Assembly: GCF_009392895.1 (NCBI RefSeq)
Contig: NZ_CP045491.1
Location: 1-64,000, forward strand
Direction of reading: 5' to 3'
Origin: Natronorubrum aibiense
GTDB taxonomy: Archaea > Halobacteriota > Halobacteria > Halobacteriales > Natrialbaceae
DNA length: 64,000 bases
Under the pieces are notes generated by a model that was not told the origin of the DNA, did not search any database, and saw only the letters and a list, made by a program, of their open reading frames with translations. Within the stretch, counting starts at the first letter, position 1; every line of letters begins with the position of its first letter. This document shows positions 18,514 through 27,437 of this stretch, one piece after another. A program made the translations under genes and the position numbers.

Positions 18514-18695
18514 ACTCGACCAATCATACCATGCCTGCTTTAATGTTTTGCTGCTTCCAGCGTTCGTACCGGTGTCAACGGATATATCCGTTGGGTCCGG
18601 AATCAGCCGATTTGCCACCGATAGCGAGTCTCGGTTTTAGGTAGAGTCGAATGCCTCGTGGGAACTCTTAACAGTGTATACACCACTACTCGAGT

Positions 18696-19580
18696 ATGGA
18701 CACGAGCAAGCAACTCTACGAACTCGAGGCCACGGGCTGGAAGCGAGGGCTGTATGACGACGTCAAACGGACGTTCCGCGCGCCGATCGTCAACTGGATC
18801 TTCCGAACGACGATCGCGAACTACCCCGAGTTCGTTCGGTACGCATGGGGGCAGGTGAAACCGGCGTTCGAGACCGCTCGCTTCGGCCAGTTTTCGGTTA
18901 CGTATCGCGATACCGTTCTCTCGGCGGTTTCGGCGGACACATCGATTCCGACCTATCGCTGTGACGAACTCGAAGTATCCCCGTCCGAATACGGTGAACT
19001 TCGCGGCCAACTCGAGACGTACGATATCGTCGCCCCGCGCCTCGCCGTCCTCTTCGAACTCGTCGACAGAGCGCTGTCCGAGAAACCGATCGGCACTGAG
19101 CCCGATCGAACTCGAGCAGCGACCGCACCGTTGCCCGCCTGGCTCGATGCCGATCGAGGGCGGCCGCCGACGATGGTCGCGTTCGACGAGTCGCCGGCGG
19201 AACTGGCCGACGTTGTCGACGGGATCCAGTCGTTTCACGGTCTCGAGGACGGCCTGCCGAGTATCTACCGGACAGTTGCCCAGTGGCCCGGATATTTACT
19301 CCCGATGTGGAACGATCTCGAACCGGTGCTCCGCAGTGACGGGTTCTCGACGGCGGTCGATGACGGTCGCGCAGTCGTCACCGAGTACGTGGACTCACTC
19401 GCTTACACGCCACAACTCGGCCCCGACGCGCTCGCACAGCAGGGCCTCGACGAATCGGCGATCGACGAACTTCAGGATCTGTTCAGGGAGTTCAATCAGG
19501 GTGTGATCGAGACCGTCATCCCAGCGCTGCCGGTGTACGCAACGACGGTCGACGCCGTCGGCAGCCGCTCGCTCGAGTAA
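18696..19580 (+). CDS. DehI-family 2-haloacid dehalogenase homologue
   Basis: 294 residues resembling the DehI (class I 2-haloacid dehalogenase) family, which hydrolyses D- and L-2-haloacids by direct attack of water and forms a pseudo-duplicated helical fold. The two repeat halves are visible: an RTTIANYPEFVRYAWGQVKP block near the start and a YRTVAQWPGYLLPMWNDLEP block near residue 190. A DUF2204-like or simply DehI-like role without dehalogenation is also possible. The next gene encodes a class II homologue. Confidence 0.82.
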   Translation: MDTSKQLYELEATGWKRGLYDDVKRTFRAPIVNWIFRTTIANYPEFVRYAWGQVKPAFETARFGQFSVTYRDTVLSAVSADTSIPTYRCDELEVSPSEYGELRGQLETYDIVAPRLAVLFELVDRALSEKPIGTEPDRTRAATAPLPAWLDADRGRPPTMVAFDESPAELADVVDGIQSFHGLEDGLPSIYRTVAQWPGYLLPMWNDLEPVLRSDGFSTAVDDGRAVVTEYVDSLAYTPQLGPDALAQQGLDESAIDELQDLFREFNQGVIETVIPALPVYATTVDAVGSRSLE

Positions 19581-19629
19581 GCGAGCGGAGGTTCATATTT
19601 CGTCGCAGCCGTGTGAAATTCACCCATAG

Positions 19630-19635
19630 TATATT
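19630..19635 (+). promoter_or_regulatory. TATA-like box of the HAD dehalogenase gene
   Basis: TATATT centred about 29 nt before ATG 19661, the spacing of leaderless haloarchaeal transcripts. It suggests the HAD gene has its own promoter even though the DehI-like gene lies just upstream on the same strand. Confidence 0.45.
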
Positions 19636-19660
19636 GCCAGTGCGAGCGAACAATGCTCGT

Positions 19661-20350
19661 ATGTCATTCGATCCAACCGCCGTCGAAACGATCACCGTCG
19701 ACTCGTATGGGACCCTCGTCGATCCGGCTGCCGTTGAACGAACACTCGAGACACACGTCGACGACGAACACGTCCAGTCGGTATCCAACCAGTGGCGTAG
19801 TCGCTCACTGATGTACACGATGGTGAGTAACTTCACCGACAGCTACCAACCGTTTTACGACATGAACCGCGATGCGCTACGAGTTGCGCTCGCAGGCCAC
19901 GGCGTCGACCTCGACTCGGAGACGATCGAGGAAATCCTCGCTTCGTACCACGATCTCGATCCGTTCGAGGACGTCCGCAGCGGACTCGCAGCGATAGCCG
20001 ACGCCGGGTACGACGTCTTCGTGGTCTCGAACGGCAATCCAGACATGCTCGAGTCGATGGTCGAGACGGCTGATCTCGAGTCAGTACTGTCGGGCACGAT
20101 CAGTGCGGACGAGATTCGGACGTTCAAACCCGATAGCGAGATCTATCGACACGCGGCGGCACGAACGGGGACGCCGATCGAGTCGATCGCCCATGTCGCT
20201 GGGCCGACCTTCGACGTGCAGGGGGCGATGCACGCGGGCATGCAGGGGGTCTGGATCAATCGAACGGGTGGTATCTGGGATCCGTTCGCGGACGAGCCGA
20301 ATCTGACGATCAAAACGTTCGACGAGTTAGCAGTCGAACTCGGCGTATAG
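19661..20350 (+). CDS. Haloacid dehalogenase type II (HAD superfamily)
   Basis: 229 residues. The HAD nucleophile is the Asp in TVDSYGTLVDP; QWRSRSLMYT, VSNGNP and FKPDSEIY match the class II haloacid dehalogenase pattern (Arg, Ser-Asn, Lys and Tyr). The segment before the last catalytic Asp reads HVAGPTFDVQGA, so two residues that are Ser and Asn in the characterised Pseudomonas enzyme, as I recall it, are Ala and Pro here. True L-2-haloacid dehalogenase activity is therefore plausible, not certain. ATG 19661 fits a TATA box at -29. Confidence 0.85.
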   Translation: MSFDPTAVETITVDSYGTLVDPAAVERTLETHVDDEHVQSVSNQWRSRSLMYTMVSNFTDSYQPFYDMNRDALRVALAGHGVDLDSETIEEILASYHDLDPFEDVRSGLAAIADAGYDVFVVSNGNPDMLESMVETADLESVLSGTISADEIRTFKPDSEIYRHAAARTGTPIESIAHVAGPTFDVQGAMHAGMQGVWINRTGGIWDPFADEPNLTIKTFDELAVELGV

Positions 20351-20531
20351 CGTCGCTCACGTCTCGTTACGATCGTCTTCCGAGCAAGCAGTATCCGTCA
20401 TTCTGCACGTACTGCGCAATCGTCAATGATTTTATAATAAATATTCTTTAAATTATTGGTCTCGGCGGGAATGACGTATTCACACCGCCGTATTCAAGTA
20501 GTCGCGAACCATAATTCGACATACATAACAA

Positions 20532-20557
20532 TTTAATACTTGCAATATGACGGAGAG
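20532..20557 (+). promoter_or_regulatory. Promoter and Shine-Dalgarno of the symporter operon
   Basis: TTTAATA at 20532-20538 lies about 29 nt before ATG 20564, and CGGAGAG at 20551-20557 gives a Shine-Dalgarno six bases before it. The preceding ~200 bp is AT-rich and otherwise empty. Confidence 0.45.
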
Positions 20558-20563
20558 TAGTGT

Positions 20564-20866
20564 ATGCAGACTCATACCAAGGAAGCGCTGGCATCATTGA
20601 CTGCAGCGGTAGCACTCATTGGTGTCATACACGCGGGGATCTGGTTCACGATGTTCGGGACCCCCGATTTGACCGTGTTGGGGTTCCCGTTCCACTACTT
20701 TTGGTTAGTGGCGGGTGGGCCAGTGGCGATGTTCGTCCTGTACTGGGTGTACTACCAGTACATCACGTCGTCCATTATGGAAGAGAAACGGCAGCTGAAG
20801 GCGTCTGCAGGTGGCGTTGGAGCACCTGACGATATCGGCGCAAAAGCGGGTGATGACGATGATTGA
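20564..20866 (+). CDS. Small two-helix membrane protein, symporter subunit
   Basis: 100 residues with two hydrophobic helices (~10-32 and ~40-65) and a charged tail. FPFHYFWLVAGGPVAMFVLY resembles the small membrane proteins (DUF3311 or DUF4212 type) encoded before sodium:solute symporters. It overlaps the symporter start by 14 nt, so it is probably co-translated and part of the transporter. Confidence 0.8.
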   Translation: MQTHTKEALASLTAAVALIGVIHAGIWFTMFGTPDLTVLGFPFHYFWLVAGGPVAMFVLYWVYYQYITSSIMEEKRQLKASAGGVGAPDDIGAKAGDDDD

Positions 20867-22529
20867 GCCGCTGGCACTCCAGCAAACGGGGGAGTACCCG
20901 TTTCAGGAGACGTTCACCGACCTCGTGATCCCGATCGGGATCATCGTCGTGATGTTTCTCGTGTTCTACGGGATCAGTTACTACATGAAAAGCAACATCC
21001 AGGGCAGCGACGACTACATGGTCGCTGGACGGACCATCGGCCCATTCGTCAACGGGTCTGCGGTCTCAGCTACCTGGGAAAGTTTAGCGACGTTCATGGG
21101 TGTCGTCGCACTGATGGTCCAAGTCCAGATTCCGTTCCTGGCAGTGTGGACTAACTTCCTGCTGTCGATCCCACTGATCGTCATTCTGTACGGCCAGACG
21201 CTACGCCGACTCGGCTCGTACACGCCGGCGACGTTCTGTAAGGATCGCTACGGCAACACGATGTCAGTCGTGATGGCGCTGCTCATCGTGTTCGTCATGT
21301 TGATGTACGCCCTCGGTCAGTTCATCGGGCTGGCACAGGTCGCCGAGATTCTGTTCGGGTGGGACTACACGCTCTCACTGTTCGTCATCGCCGTGTTGGT
21401 TACCGGATACGTCGTGATCGCCGGGATGTGGGGTGTGTCGTACAACTCCGCCCTGCAGTTCTGGATCATGCTCACCGCCGCGTTCATCCCGATGATGTTC
21501 GTTCTGAATCAACTCGGTTCGTCCGGTTGGTACTTCCCACCGCTTGGTTACGGTGACCTCGTGCCGGAAATGCAACAGACGAATCCCGGCTTCTTCGACA
21601 TGACGTTCGATACGCGGTGGTACTTCGCGATGTTTCTGGCGATGGCGCTGGGGCCGATCGGGATGCCCCACCTCGCCCAGCGGATCTTTACCAGCCGCAG
21701 CGTCGAAGCCGGGCGGAAAACCGTCTTCTGGTTCGTCCTCGTGACGGGCCTGATGTTCGCGACGATCTACTCCGTCGCGTTCGCCGGCGTCTACTGGCTC
21801 GGGCAAGAAGGGTTCGAAGTCGCCGAAGCCGACTTCGACAAAATGATCTTCTACCTGAACTTCGCGTTCAACGGTGATTCGATCACCGGCTACGTCGTCG
21901 CCGGTGCAATCGCGGGCGGACTCTCGACCGTCAGCGGTCACATGCTCGCGATCAGCGCCGCGGTCGCAAACGACGTCATCGAAGCTTTCGAACTCGAGGT
22001 CACCGAAGATCGCAAGACACAGTTCGGCTACGCCGCCGTCATCGCGTCCGGACTGATCGTTGCCCTGATCGCACTCAGTCCGCCGGCGTTCCTCGTCGTC
22101 AGTATCCTCTGGGCGTTCGCCATCAGTGCCGCAGCGATCACCCCCGTGATCGTCCTCGGCGTCTGGTCCGCCCGCGTGAACCGATACGGTGCACTCGCCT
22201 CGAGTGCCGTCGGCTTTCTGACCGTCCTCGTACTCTCGCCGCACGCGTTCGGCAGCATCGGTGCCGGAGCCGAGGGACTCACGGCACAGCTCGGTATCGA
22301 CGCGATCATGATCGCGTTCCCGCTGTCGATCCTGACGTTCGTCGTCGTCTCACTGATTGCGGAACGCGTCGGCTCGCTGAACGTCGATCCGGAATCGAAC
22401 CGCAACCTGATCAACGAAATGCACGGCTACCCTGACGACGACGTCGACCGCTTTACCAGCGCGACGCCGCTGATCGTCCTCGCTGTGTTGATGCTGCCGA
22501 TCCTCTGGTGGGGCATACAACCCTGGTAG
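20853..22529 (+). CDS. Sodium:solute symporter family transporter
   Basis: 558 residues with about 13 hydrophobic segments. The SSS landmarks are SDDYMVAGRTIGPFVNGSA, ATWESLATFMG and MPHLAQRIFTSRS, with SGHMLAISAAVANDV in the distal half. Members of this group import monocarboxylates such as acetate, lactate or haloacids with sodium. ATG 20853 overlaps the small subunit gene by 14 nt. The neighbouring dehalogenase genes and acid-catabolism cluster point to an organic acid as substrate. Confidence 0.93.
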   Translation: MTMIEPLALQQTGEYPFQETFTDLVIPIGIIVVMFLVFYGISYYMKSNIQGSDDYMVAGRTIGPFVNGSAVSATWESLATFMGVVALMVQVQIPFLAVWTNFLLSIPLIVILYGQTLRRLGSYTPATFCKDRYGNTMSVVMALLIVFVMLMYALGQFIGLAQVAEILFGWDYTLSLFVIAVLVTGYVVIAGMWGVSYNSALQFWIMLTAAFIPMMFVLNQLGSSGWYFPPLGYGDLVPEMQQTNPGFFDMTFDTRWYFAMFLAMALGPIGMPHLAQRIFTSRSVEAGRKTVFWFVLVTGLMFATIYSVAFAGVYWLGQEGFEVAEADFDKMIFYLNFAFNGDSITGYVVAGAIAGGLSTVSGHMLAISAAVANDVIEAFELEVTEDRKTQFGYAAVIASGLIVALIALSPPAFLVVSILWAFAISAAAITPVIVLGVWSARVNRYGALASSAVGFLTVLVLSPHAFGSIGAGAEGLTAQLGIDAIMIAFPLSILTFVVVSLIAERVGSLNVDPESNRNLINEMHGYPDDDVDRFTSATPLIVLAVLMLPILWWGIQPW

Positions 22530-22552
22530 CCTGTTCAAGCCTCTCATAGTAT

Positions 22553-22717
22553 ATGCAGCTCTTTGGCTCCAAACTCGGAACGGTGGCGTGGCTGCTCATC
22601 GGCGCTGGAACGGCCGCACTCGCGGTCTACAACGATAACCAGCTGACGGCACTCATCGCCGTCGGCTGGGTCACTCTCGCCGTGTTCAGCTGGGCCGAGT
22701 ATCGAAAAGACGACTGA
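22553..22717 (+). CDS. 54-residue membrane microprotein downstream of the symporter
   Basis: A short ATG-started frame 23 bp after the symporter stop encodes a protein with two hydrophobic stretches (VAWLLIGAGTAALAV and LIAVGWVTLAVFSW) and a charged end, AEYRKDD. Codon use and composition match the coding DNA around it. It could be a further small subunit of the transporter. Confidence 0.6.
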   Translation: MQLFGSKLGTVAWLLIGAGTAALAVYNDNQLTALIAVGWVTLAVFSWAEYRKDD

Positions 22718-22874
22718 CCGCCGCAGACGTTTTTGCCATTGCAGCGTCCCGAGTTGCCGCTCGAGCGATTACAGACGTCGCGAAGCTACGAAAACACCTT
22801 TAAAACGGATACAGTCGACGCCACTCTCTACTGCGTACACTGAAAAGAAGAATACACCTGCAGTCGGTGAGGGC

Positions 22875-23318
22875 TTACTGTTCGTCCAATAACACGGTGA
22901 CCGGCCGTGTCGACTCGAGCAGCACCGACTGGGTGACGCTCCCGAACAGCATTTTCCCGGCGGCACTCTTCTTTCGACCGCTCATGATGATGTTGTCGGC
23001 GTCGATCTCGTCGGCGACAGCGAGAATCTGCTCGATGATGTCACCTCGTTCCAGTCGCGTTTCCACCTCGACCCCAGCGTCGGCAAGCAGTTCGTACGCG
23101 ACGGTCGTGCTGTCGGGGAGTTCCGGCTCAGCTCGCCCTTCGTCCCGTTGTGATTCGAACTCCTGTAACCAGGGTTGCTTGGTGGAGGCGGACACGTTCA
23201 GTAGGATGACCGCTTTCTCCGACGGCTCACCGGGAAGGTCCCTGACGATCTCTGCCGCTCGTTTTGCCCGTGTTTCGCTCTCATCGATCGGGAGCAAAAT
23301 CGTGTGCATAGGTGACAC
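22875..23318 (-). CDS. Universal stress protein (UspA family)
   Basis: 147 residues with the ATP-binding pattern of UspA: TILLPIDESE at the N-terminus, then DNIIMSGRKKSAAGKMLFG and SVTQSVLLESTRPVTVLL, which fit G-2X-G-9X-G(S/T). It probably acts in stress adaptation or as a small regulator. It converges with the symporter operon and diverges from the mutase gene. Confidence 0.9.
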   Translation of the reverse strand: MSPMHTILLPIDESETRAKRAAEIVRDLPGEPSEKAVILLNVSASTKQPWLQEFESQRDEGRAEPELPDSTTVAYELLADAGVEVETRLERGDIIEQILAVADEIDADNIIMSGRKKSAAGKMLFGSVTQSVLLESTRPVTVLLDEQ

Positions 23319-23479
23319 TCGAGTTACCGTTACTTAATCATTTGGGCGACCGACAGCCGTCCGTGACCGACCCCGAGTCAGATCGCACAGATCAGCAGCC
23401 GGATACGTCGAGGTATGTGATTGATTCTCCAGTAAACCGATAACAAGACTTTAGAATATTGGCACTCATGGTCATACCA

Positions 23480-25180
23480 ATGTTCGACAAAAACGAGCTC
23501 GAGGGGATTCGCGAGCAACAGGACCAGTGGGAAGAAGAGACACGTGATCCCGTGCTCGAGCGCCACGGGGAACGGAAAGACCGCTTTGCGACGATTTCGA
23601 ACCACGAAGTCGATCGGCTCTACACACCGGATGACATCGCCGATCTCGATTTCGAAGACGATCTCGGATTTCCCGGTGAGCCACCGTACACGCGCGGCCC
23701 GTATCCGACGATGTACCGCGGACGGACGTGGACGATGCGGCAGTTCGCCGGCTTCGGCACGGCTGAAGAGACCAACGAGCGCTTTCATTACCTGATCGAC
23801 GAGGGCCAAACCGGTCTCTCGACGGCCTTCGACATGCCGTCGCTGATGGGGATCGACTCGGACCATCCGATGAGCGAAGGCGAAGTCGGCAAAGAGGGCG
23901 TCGCCGTCGACACGCTCGCCGATATGGAGGTTCTCTTCGACGGGATCGATATCGGCGAAGTCTCGACGTCGTTCACGATCAACCCGTCGGCGGCCGTCAT
24001 CTACGCGATGTATATCGCCCTGGCCGACCAGCAGGGCGTTCCTCGGGATAAAGTGCGCGGCACGCTCCAGAACGACATGCTCAAAGAGTTCATCGCTCAG
24101 AAGGAGTGGGTGATTCCGCCGAGTCCCTCGCTGAAGATCGTCACCGACACGATCGAGTTCGCCGTCGACGAGACGCCGAAGTTCCACCCCGTCTCCATCT
24201 CGGGCTATCACATCCGCGAAGCCGGCTCGACGGCTGCCCAAGAGGCCGCTTTCACACTCGCTGACGGCTTCGCCTACGTCGAGGACTGTCTCGACCGCGG
24301 CCTCGACGTCGACGACTTCGCTCCCCTCCTCTCGTTTTTCTTCAACTCCCACAACTCCATTTTCGAAGAGATCGCCAAGTTCCGCGCCTCCCGCCGCGTG
24401 TACGCCCGCGTAATGGAAGACTGGTACGGTGCCGAACAGCCCGAATCGAAACGGCTGAAGTTCCACACCCAGACGGCCGGGCAGTCGCTGACCGCCCAGC
24501 AGCCGCTGAACAACATCGCTCGTGTCACCATTCAGGCACTCGCGGGCGTCCTCGGTGGCACGCAGTCGCTGCACACGAACAGCTTCGACGAAGCGCTGGC
24601 GCTACCAAGCGAGAAGGCAGTCCGTGTCGCACTGCGAACCCAACAAATCATCGCCGACGAATCCGGCGCGGCCGATATCGTCGACCCGATGGGCGGCAGC
24701 TACGCCATCGAAAAACTCACCAACGAGATGGAAGCCGAGATCATGGGCTACATCGAGGAGATCAAAGAGATCGGCGACGGCTCCGTCCGCGACGGCGTCC
24801 TCGACGGCATCGATCAGGGCTACTTCCAGCGCGAAATTCAGGAGTCGAGCTACGAGTACCAACAGCGCGTCGAACGCGGCGAGGAGGTCGTCGTCGGCGT
24901 CAACAAATACACCATCGAGGAGGACACCTCCCCAGAGATCCTCCAGATCGACGAAACGACGCGCGACCGCCAACTCGAGCGACTCGAGCGGGTCAAAGAC
25001 GAGCGTGACGACGAGGAAGTCGAGGCCACCCTCGAGGCGCTGTCGGATGCGATCGACTCCGAGGAGAACGTCATGCCGTACATCATCGACGCCGTCAAAG
25101 CCTACGTGACGATGGGCGAGATCATGCAAGTCTTCGAAGACCACCACGGCGCCTACCAAGAAGAGCTCAGTCCTGTCTAA
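23480..25180 (+). CDS. Acyl-CoA (methylmalonyl-CoA) mutase large subunit
   Basis: 566-residue substrate-binding TIM-barrel subunit of a B12-dependent acyl-CoA mutase. YPTMYRGRTWTMRQFAGFG includes the active-site Tyr, and SISGYHIREAG carries the His that contacts substrate. Where classical methylmalonyl-CoA mutase has Arg (in VRNTY), this protein reads AQKEW with Gln, as isobutyryl-type mutases do. Methylmalonyl-CoA to succinyl-CoA is still the most likely reaction. ATG 23480 is preferred to ATG 23468. The B12-binding subunit and MeaB are encoded 0.7 kb downstream. Confidence 0.92.
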   Translation: MFDKNELEGIREQQDQWEEETRDPVLERHGERKDRFATISNHEVDRLYTPDDIADLDFEDDLGFPGEPPYTRGPYPTMYRGRTWTMRQFAGFGTAEETNERFHYLIDEGQTGLSTAFDMPSLMGIDSDHPMSEGEVGKEGVAVDTLADMEVLFDGIDIGEVSTSFTINPSAAVIYAMYIALADQQGVPRDKVRGTLQNDMLKEFIAQKEWVIPPSPSLKIVTDTIEFAVDETPKFHPVSISGYHIREAGSTAAQEAAFTLADGFAYVEDCLDRGLDVDDFAPLLSFFFNSHNSIFEEIAKFRASRRVYARVMEDWYGAEQPESKRLKFHTQTAGQSLTAQQPLNNIARVTIQALAGVLGGTQSLHTNSFDEALALPSEKAVRVALRTQQIIADESGAADIVDPMGGSYAIEKLTNEMEAEIMGYIEEIKEIGDGSVRDGVLDGIDQGYFQREIQESSYEYQQRVERGEEVVVGVNKYTIEEDTSPEILQIDETTRDRQLERLERVKDERDDEEVEATLEALSDAIDSEENVMPYIIDAVKAYVTMGEIMQVFEDHHGAYQEELSPV

Positions 25181-25213
25181 TCCAGCGTTGCATTCGCCCC
25201 TGTAGTCGCCGCG

Positions 25214-25723
25214 CTACTCGCTTGCCGTGTCTTCGGGCTCGAGCACGTACGTACACTCCGTATACGTCTCCTCACCGATCGTGATCGGTTCCGTTGTGGC
25301 CTGTTCGAAGCCGAACCCGCGGTAGAACGCGTTCCCCGGCTCGTTGGCCTCGAGAACCATCGCGTTGAGCCGCTCGACGCCCTGCTCGACCAACCGATCG
25401 CGTGTCGCCTCGAGTAACTGCCGACCGAGGCCCTCGTTGCGATGGTCCGGCGCGACGTAGACCCGGAGAATGTTCCCTTCGTTGTCGTCGGGGTCCCAGA
25501 CAGCGTGGGCAAAGCCAACGACCTCGTCGTCACGTTCGGCGACCAGCATGAGTGCGCGCGACCAGATAATCGAGTCTCGAACGAGGTCGTCCGAGTACCA
25601 CTCGTCGAATCCTTCCTGAATTGATTCCCGGCTCAGGATATCCGGGTAGTCTTCGGTCCACGAGGAGCGGGCGACGTGTTGGATCGCATTGACATCATCG
25701 GGGGTGGCAGCGCGTACTGTCAT
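25214..25723 (-). CDS. GNAT-family N-acetyltransferase
   Basis: 169 residues. The acetyl-CoA-binding motif is RVYVAPDHRNEGLGRQLL, preceded by VVGFAHAV and followed by NEPGNAFYRGFGF. The substrate is unknown. It lies on the opposite strand between the two mutase subunit genes, so it interrupts that locus without belonging to it. Confidence 0.9.
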   Translation of the reverse strand: MTVRAATPDDVNAIQHVARSSWTEDYPDILSRESIQEGFDEWYSDDLVRDSIIWSRALMLVAERDDEVVGFAHAVWDPDDNEGNILRVYVAPDHRNEGLGRQLLEATRDRLVEQGVERLNAMVLEANEPGNAFYRGFGFEQATTEPITIGEETYTECTYVLEPEDTASE

Positions 25724-25836
25724 ATGCTGACAAGCACCTATGTCGAATTAACATTTGTGCCCCGCAGACGTATGCGTGGGGACGACGCACCACGAATTTC
25801 GATAGAATCATACCCCCTCCAGCGAAACGCGAATGT

Positions 25837-26253
25837 ATGAGTGCTGACAGCGAACAGCGGAGTATCCGTTGTATGGTAGCGAAAGTAGGACTCGACGGCC
25901 ACGACCGTGGCGCACACGTGATTGCCCGTGCGTTCCGTGATGCCGGTTTCGAAGTCATCTACTCCGGTCTGCACAAATCCCCCGACGACGTCGTGCAGGC
26001 AGCCGTCCAAGAGGACGTCGACGTTCTCGGCATCTCGATTCTCTCGGGCGCTCACGACACGCTCGTCCCGAAAATCATGGACGGCCTCGATGAGTACGGT
26101 GCGAAAGCGGATACGCTCGTCCTCGCCGGCGGCGTTATTCCAGAGGAAGACCGAGCGGAACTCAAAGACGAGGGCGTCGCAGCGATCTTCGGCCCCGGAA
26201 CGTCGATCGAAGAGACGATCGACTTCGTCCGCGAGAACGCGCCCGAGCGATGA
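25837..26253 (+). CDS. Mutase small subunit, B12-binding domain
   Basis: 138 residues. The cobalamin-binding signature is KVGLDGHDRGAHVIA (DxHxxG), with VDVLGISILSGAH and VLAGGVIP following. In archaea the B12-binding domain is a separate chain that pairs with the large subunit encoded upstream. The stop overlaps the meaB start by 4 nt. Confidence 0.95.
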   Translation: MSADSEQRSIRCMVAKVGLDGHDRGAHVIARAFRDAGFEVIYSGLHKSPDDVVQAAVQEDVDVLGISILSGAHDTLVPKIMDGLDEYGAKADTLVLAGGVIPEEDRAELKDEGVAAIFGPGTSIEETIDFVRENAPER

Positions 26254-27341
26254 CCGCCGACACCGACCGACTGCTCGAGGACCTGCTCGAGGGCGACCAC
26301 CGTGCACTGGCGCGGGTTATCACGAAGATCGAAAACCGATCGCCGGGGTACCGAGAGCTCGTGTCGGCGCTGCACACCCACACTGGCAGTGCGGACGTGA
26401 TCGGCATCACCGGCTCGCCCGGCGCAGGTAAGTCGACGCTCGTCGACAAGATCGCAAAGACCTACCGCGACCGCGGACAGACCGTCGGCGTCATCGCCAT
26501 CGACCCGTCCTCGCCGTTCAGCGGCGGCTCCGTGCTGGGTGACCGCATTCGGATGGCCTCGACCGTCGGCGACATGGACGTCTTCTTCCGCTCGATGTCC
26601 GCCCGTGGCTCACTCGGCGGCCTCTCGACGGCGACAACCGACGCCGTGCGCGCACTCGACGCCTTCGGCAAGGACAAGATCATCATCGAAACCGTCGGGG
26701 CCGGACAGAACGAAGTCGACATCGTCAAAACCGCCGACACAGTCGCGGTCCTCGTTCCGCCGGGTGGCGGCGACGACATCCAGATGCTCAAAGCCGGCAT
26801 TCTCGAGATCGCCGACGTCTTCGTCGTCAACAAGGCGGACATGGATGGCGCGGATATGACCGTCAAAGAGCTCCGGGAGATGGTCACGATGGACGACCCG
26901 ACGCCGCTGGCGGGCCACCACGGCCCGGACGAAACGGCGTCGTTCGGCGAATCCGACGATGCGACCGCCGACTCCGCCGCCGAGACGTGGACGCCACCGA
27001 TCATCGAGACGATCGCGACCAGCGGCGAGGGCGTCGCCGACTTCCTCGACACCATCGACGACCACGTGACGTGGCTCGAAGACACCGGCGAGCGAGCAGC
27101 TCAGGAGCGCACCCGCTACGCCGACGAGATTCGGACGCTCTTTCGCGAAGATACATCCGCACTGCTCGAGGCCGAACTCGAGGCCCGCGGCGGCCTCGAC
27201 ACCTACGTCGATTCGGTCGTCGACGCCGAGACGGACCCGTACACGGTCGCTGCCGAGTTCCTGGAGCCACTCGAGGCGTGTCTTCAAGAGCAGTCGCTGG
27301 CGTCGGAGCCGAATGAATCGACCGTAAAACGCGCCGAGTAG
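26250..27341 (+). CDS. meaB: Mutase-associated GTPase MeaB
   Basis: 363-residue G3E P-loop GTPase that loads and protects adenosylcobalamin in the mutase. It has GITGSPGAGKSTLVDKIA (Walker A), VIAIDPSSPFSGGSVLGDR (switch), IIIETVGAGQNEVDIV and the NKAD base-recognition motif. It overlaps the B12-binding subunit by 4 nt, which fits coupled synthesis. Confidence 0.95.
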   Translation: MTADTDRLLEDLLEGDHRALARVITKIENRSPGYRELVSALHTHTGSADVIGITGSPGAGKSTLVDKIAKTYRDRGQTVGVIAIDPSSPFSGGSVLGDRIRMASTVGDMDVFFRSMSARGSLGGLSTATTDAVRALDAFGKDKIIIETVGAGQNEVDIVKTADTVAVLVPPGGGDDIQMLKAGILEIADVFVVNKADMDGADMTVKELREMVTMDDPTPLAGHHGPDETASFGESDDATADSAAETWTPPIIETIATSGEGVADFLDTIDDHVTWLEDTGERAAQERTRYADEIRTLFREDTSALLEAELEARGGLDTYVDSVVDAETDPYTVAAEFLEPLEACLQEQSLASEPNESTVKRAE

Positions 27342-27437
27342 CCAGTTCGGAGACCGACACGAATCGTCACCAGCCTCTCTCGAGCGCGCAGAAATTGAAA
27401 TCGGTCGAAAAGCAGTCGAGAAACGCTGCGACCGCCC

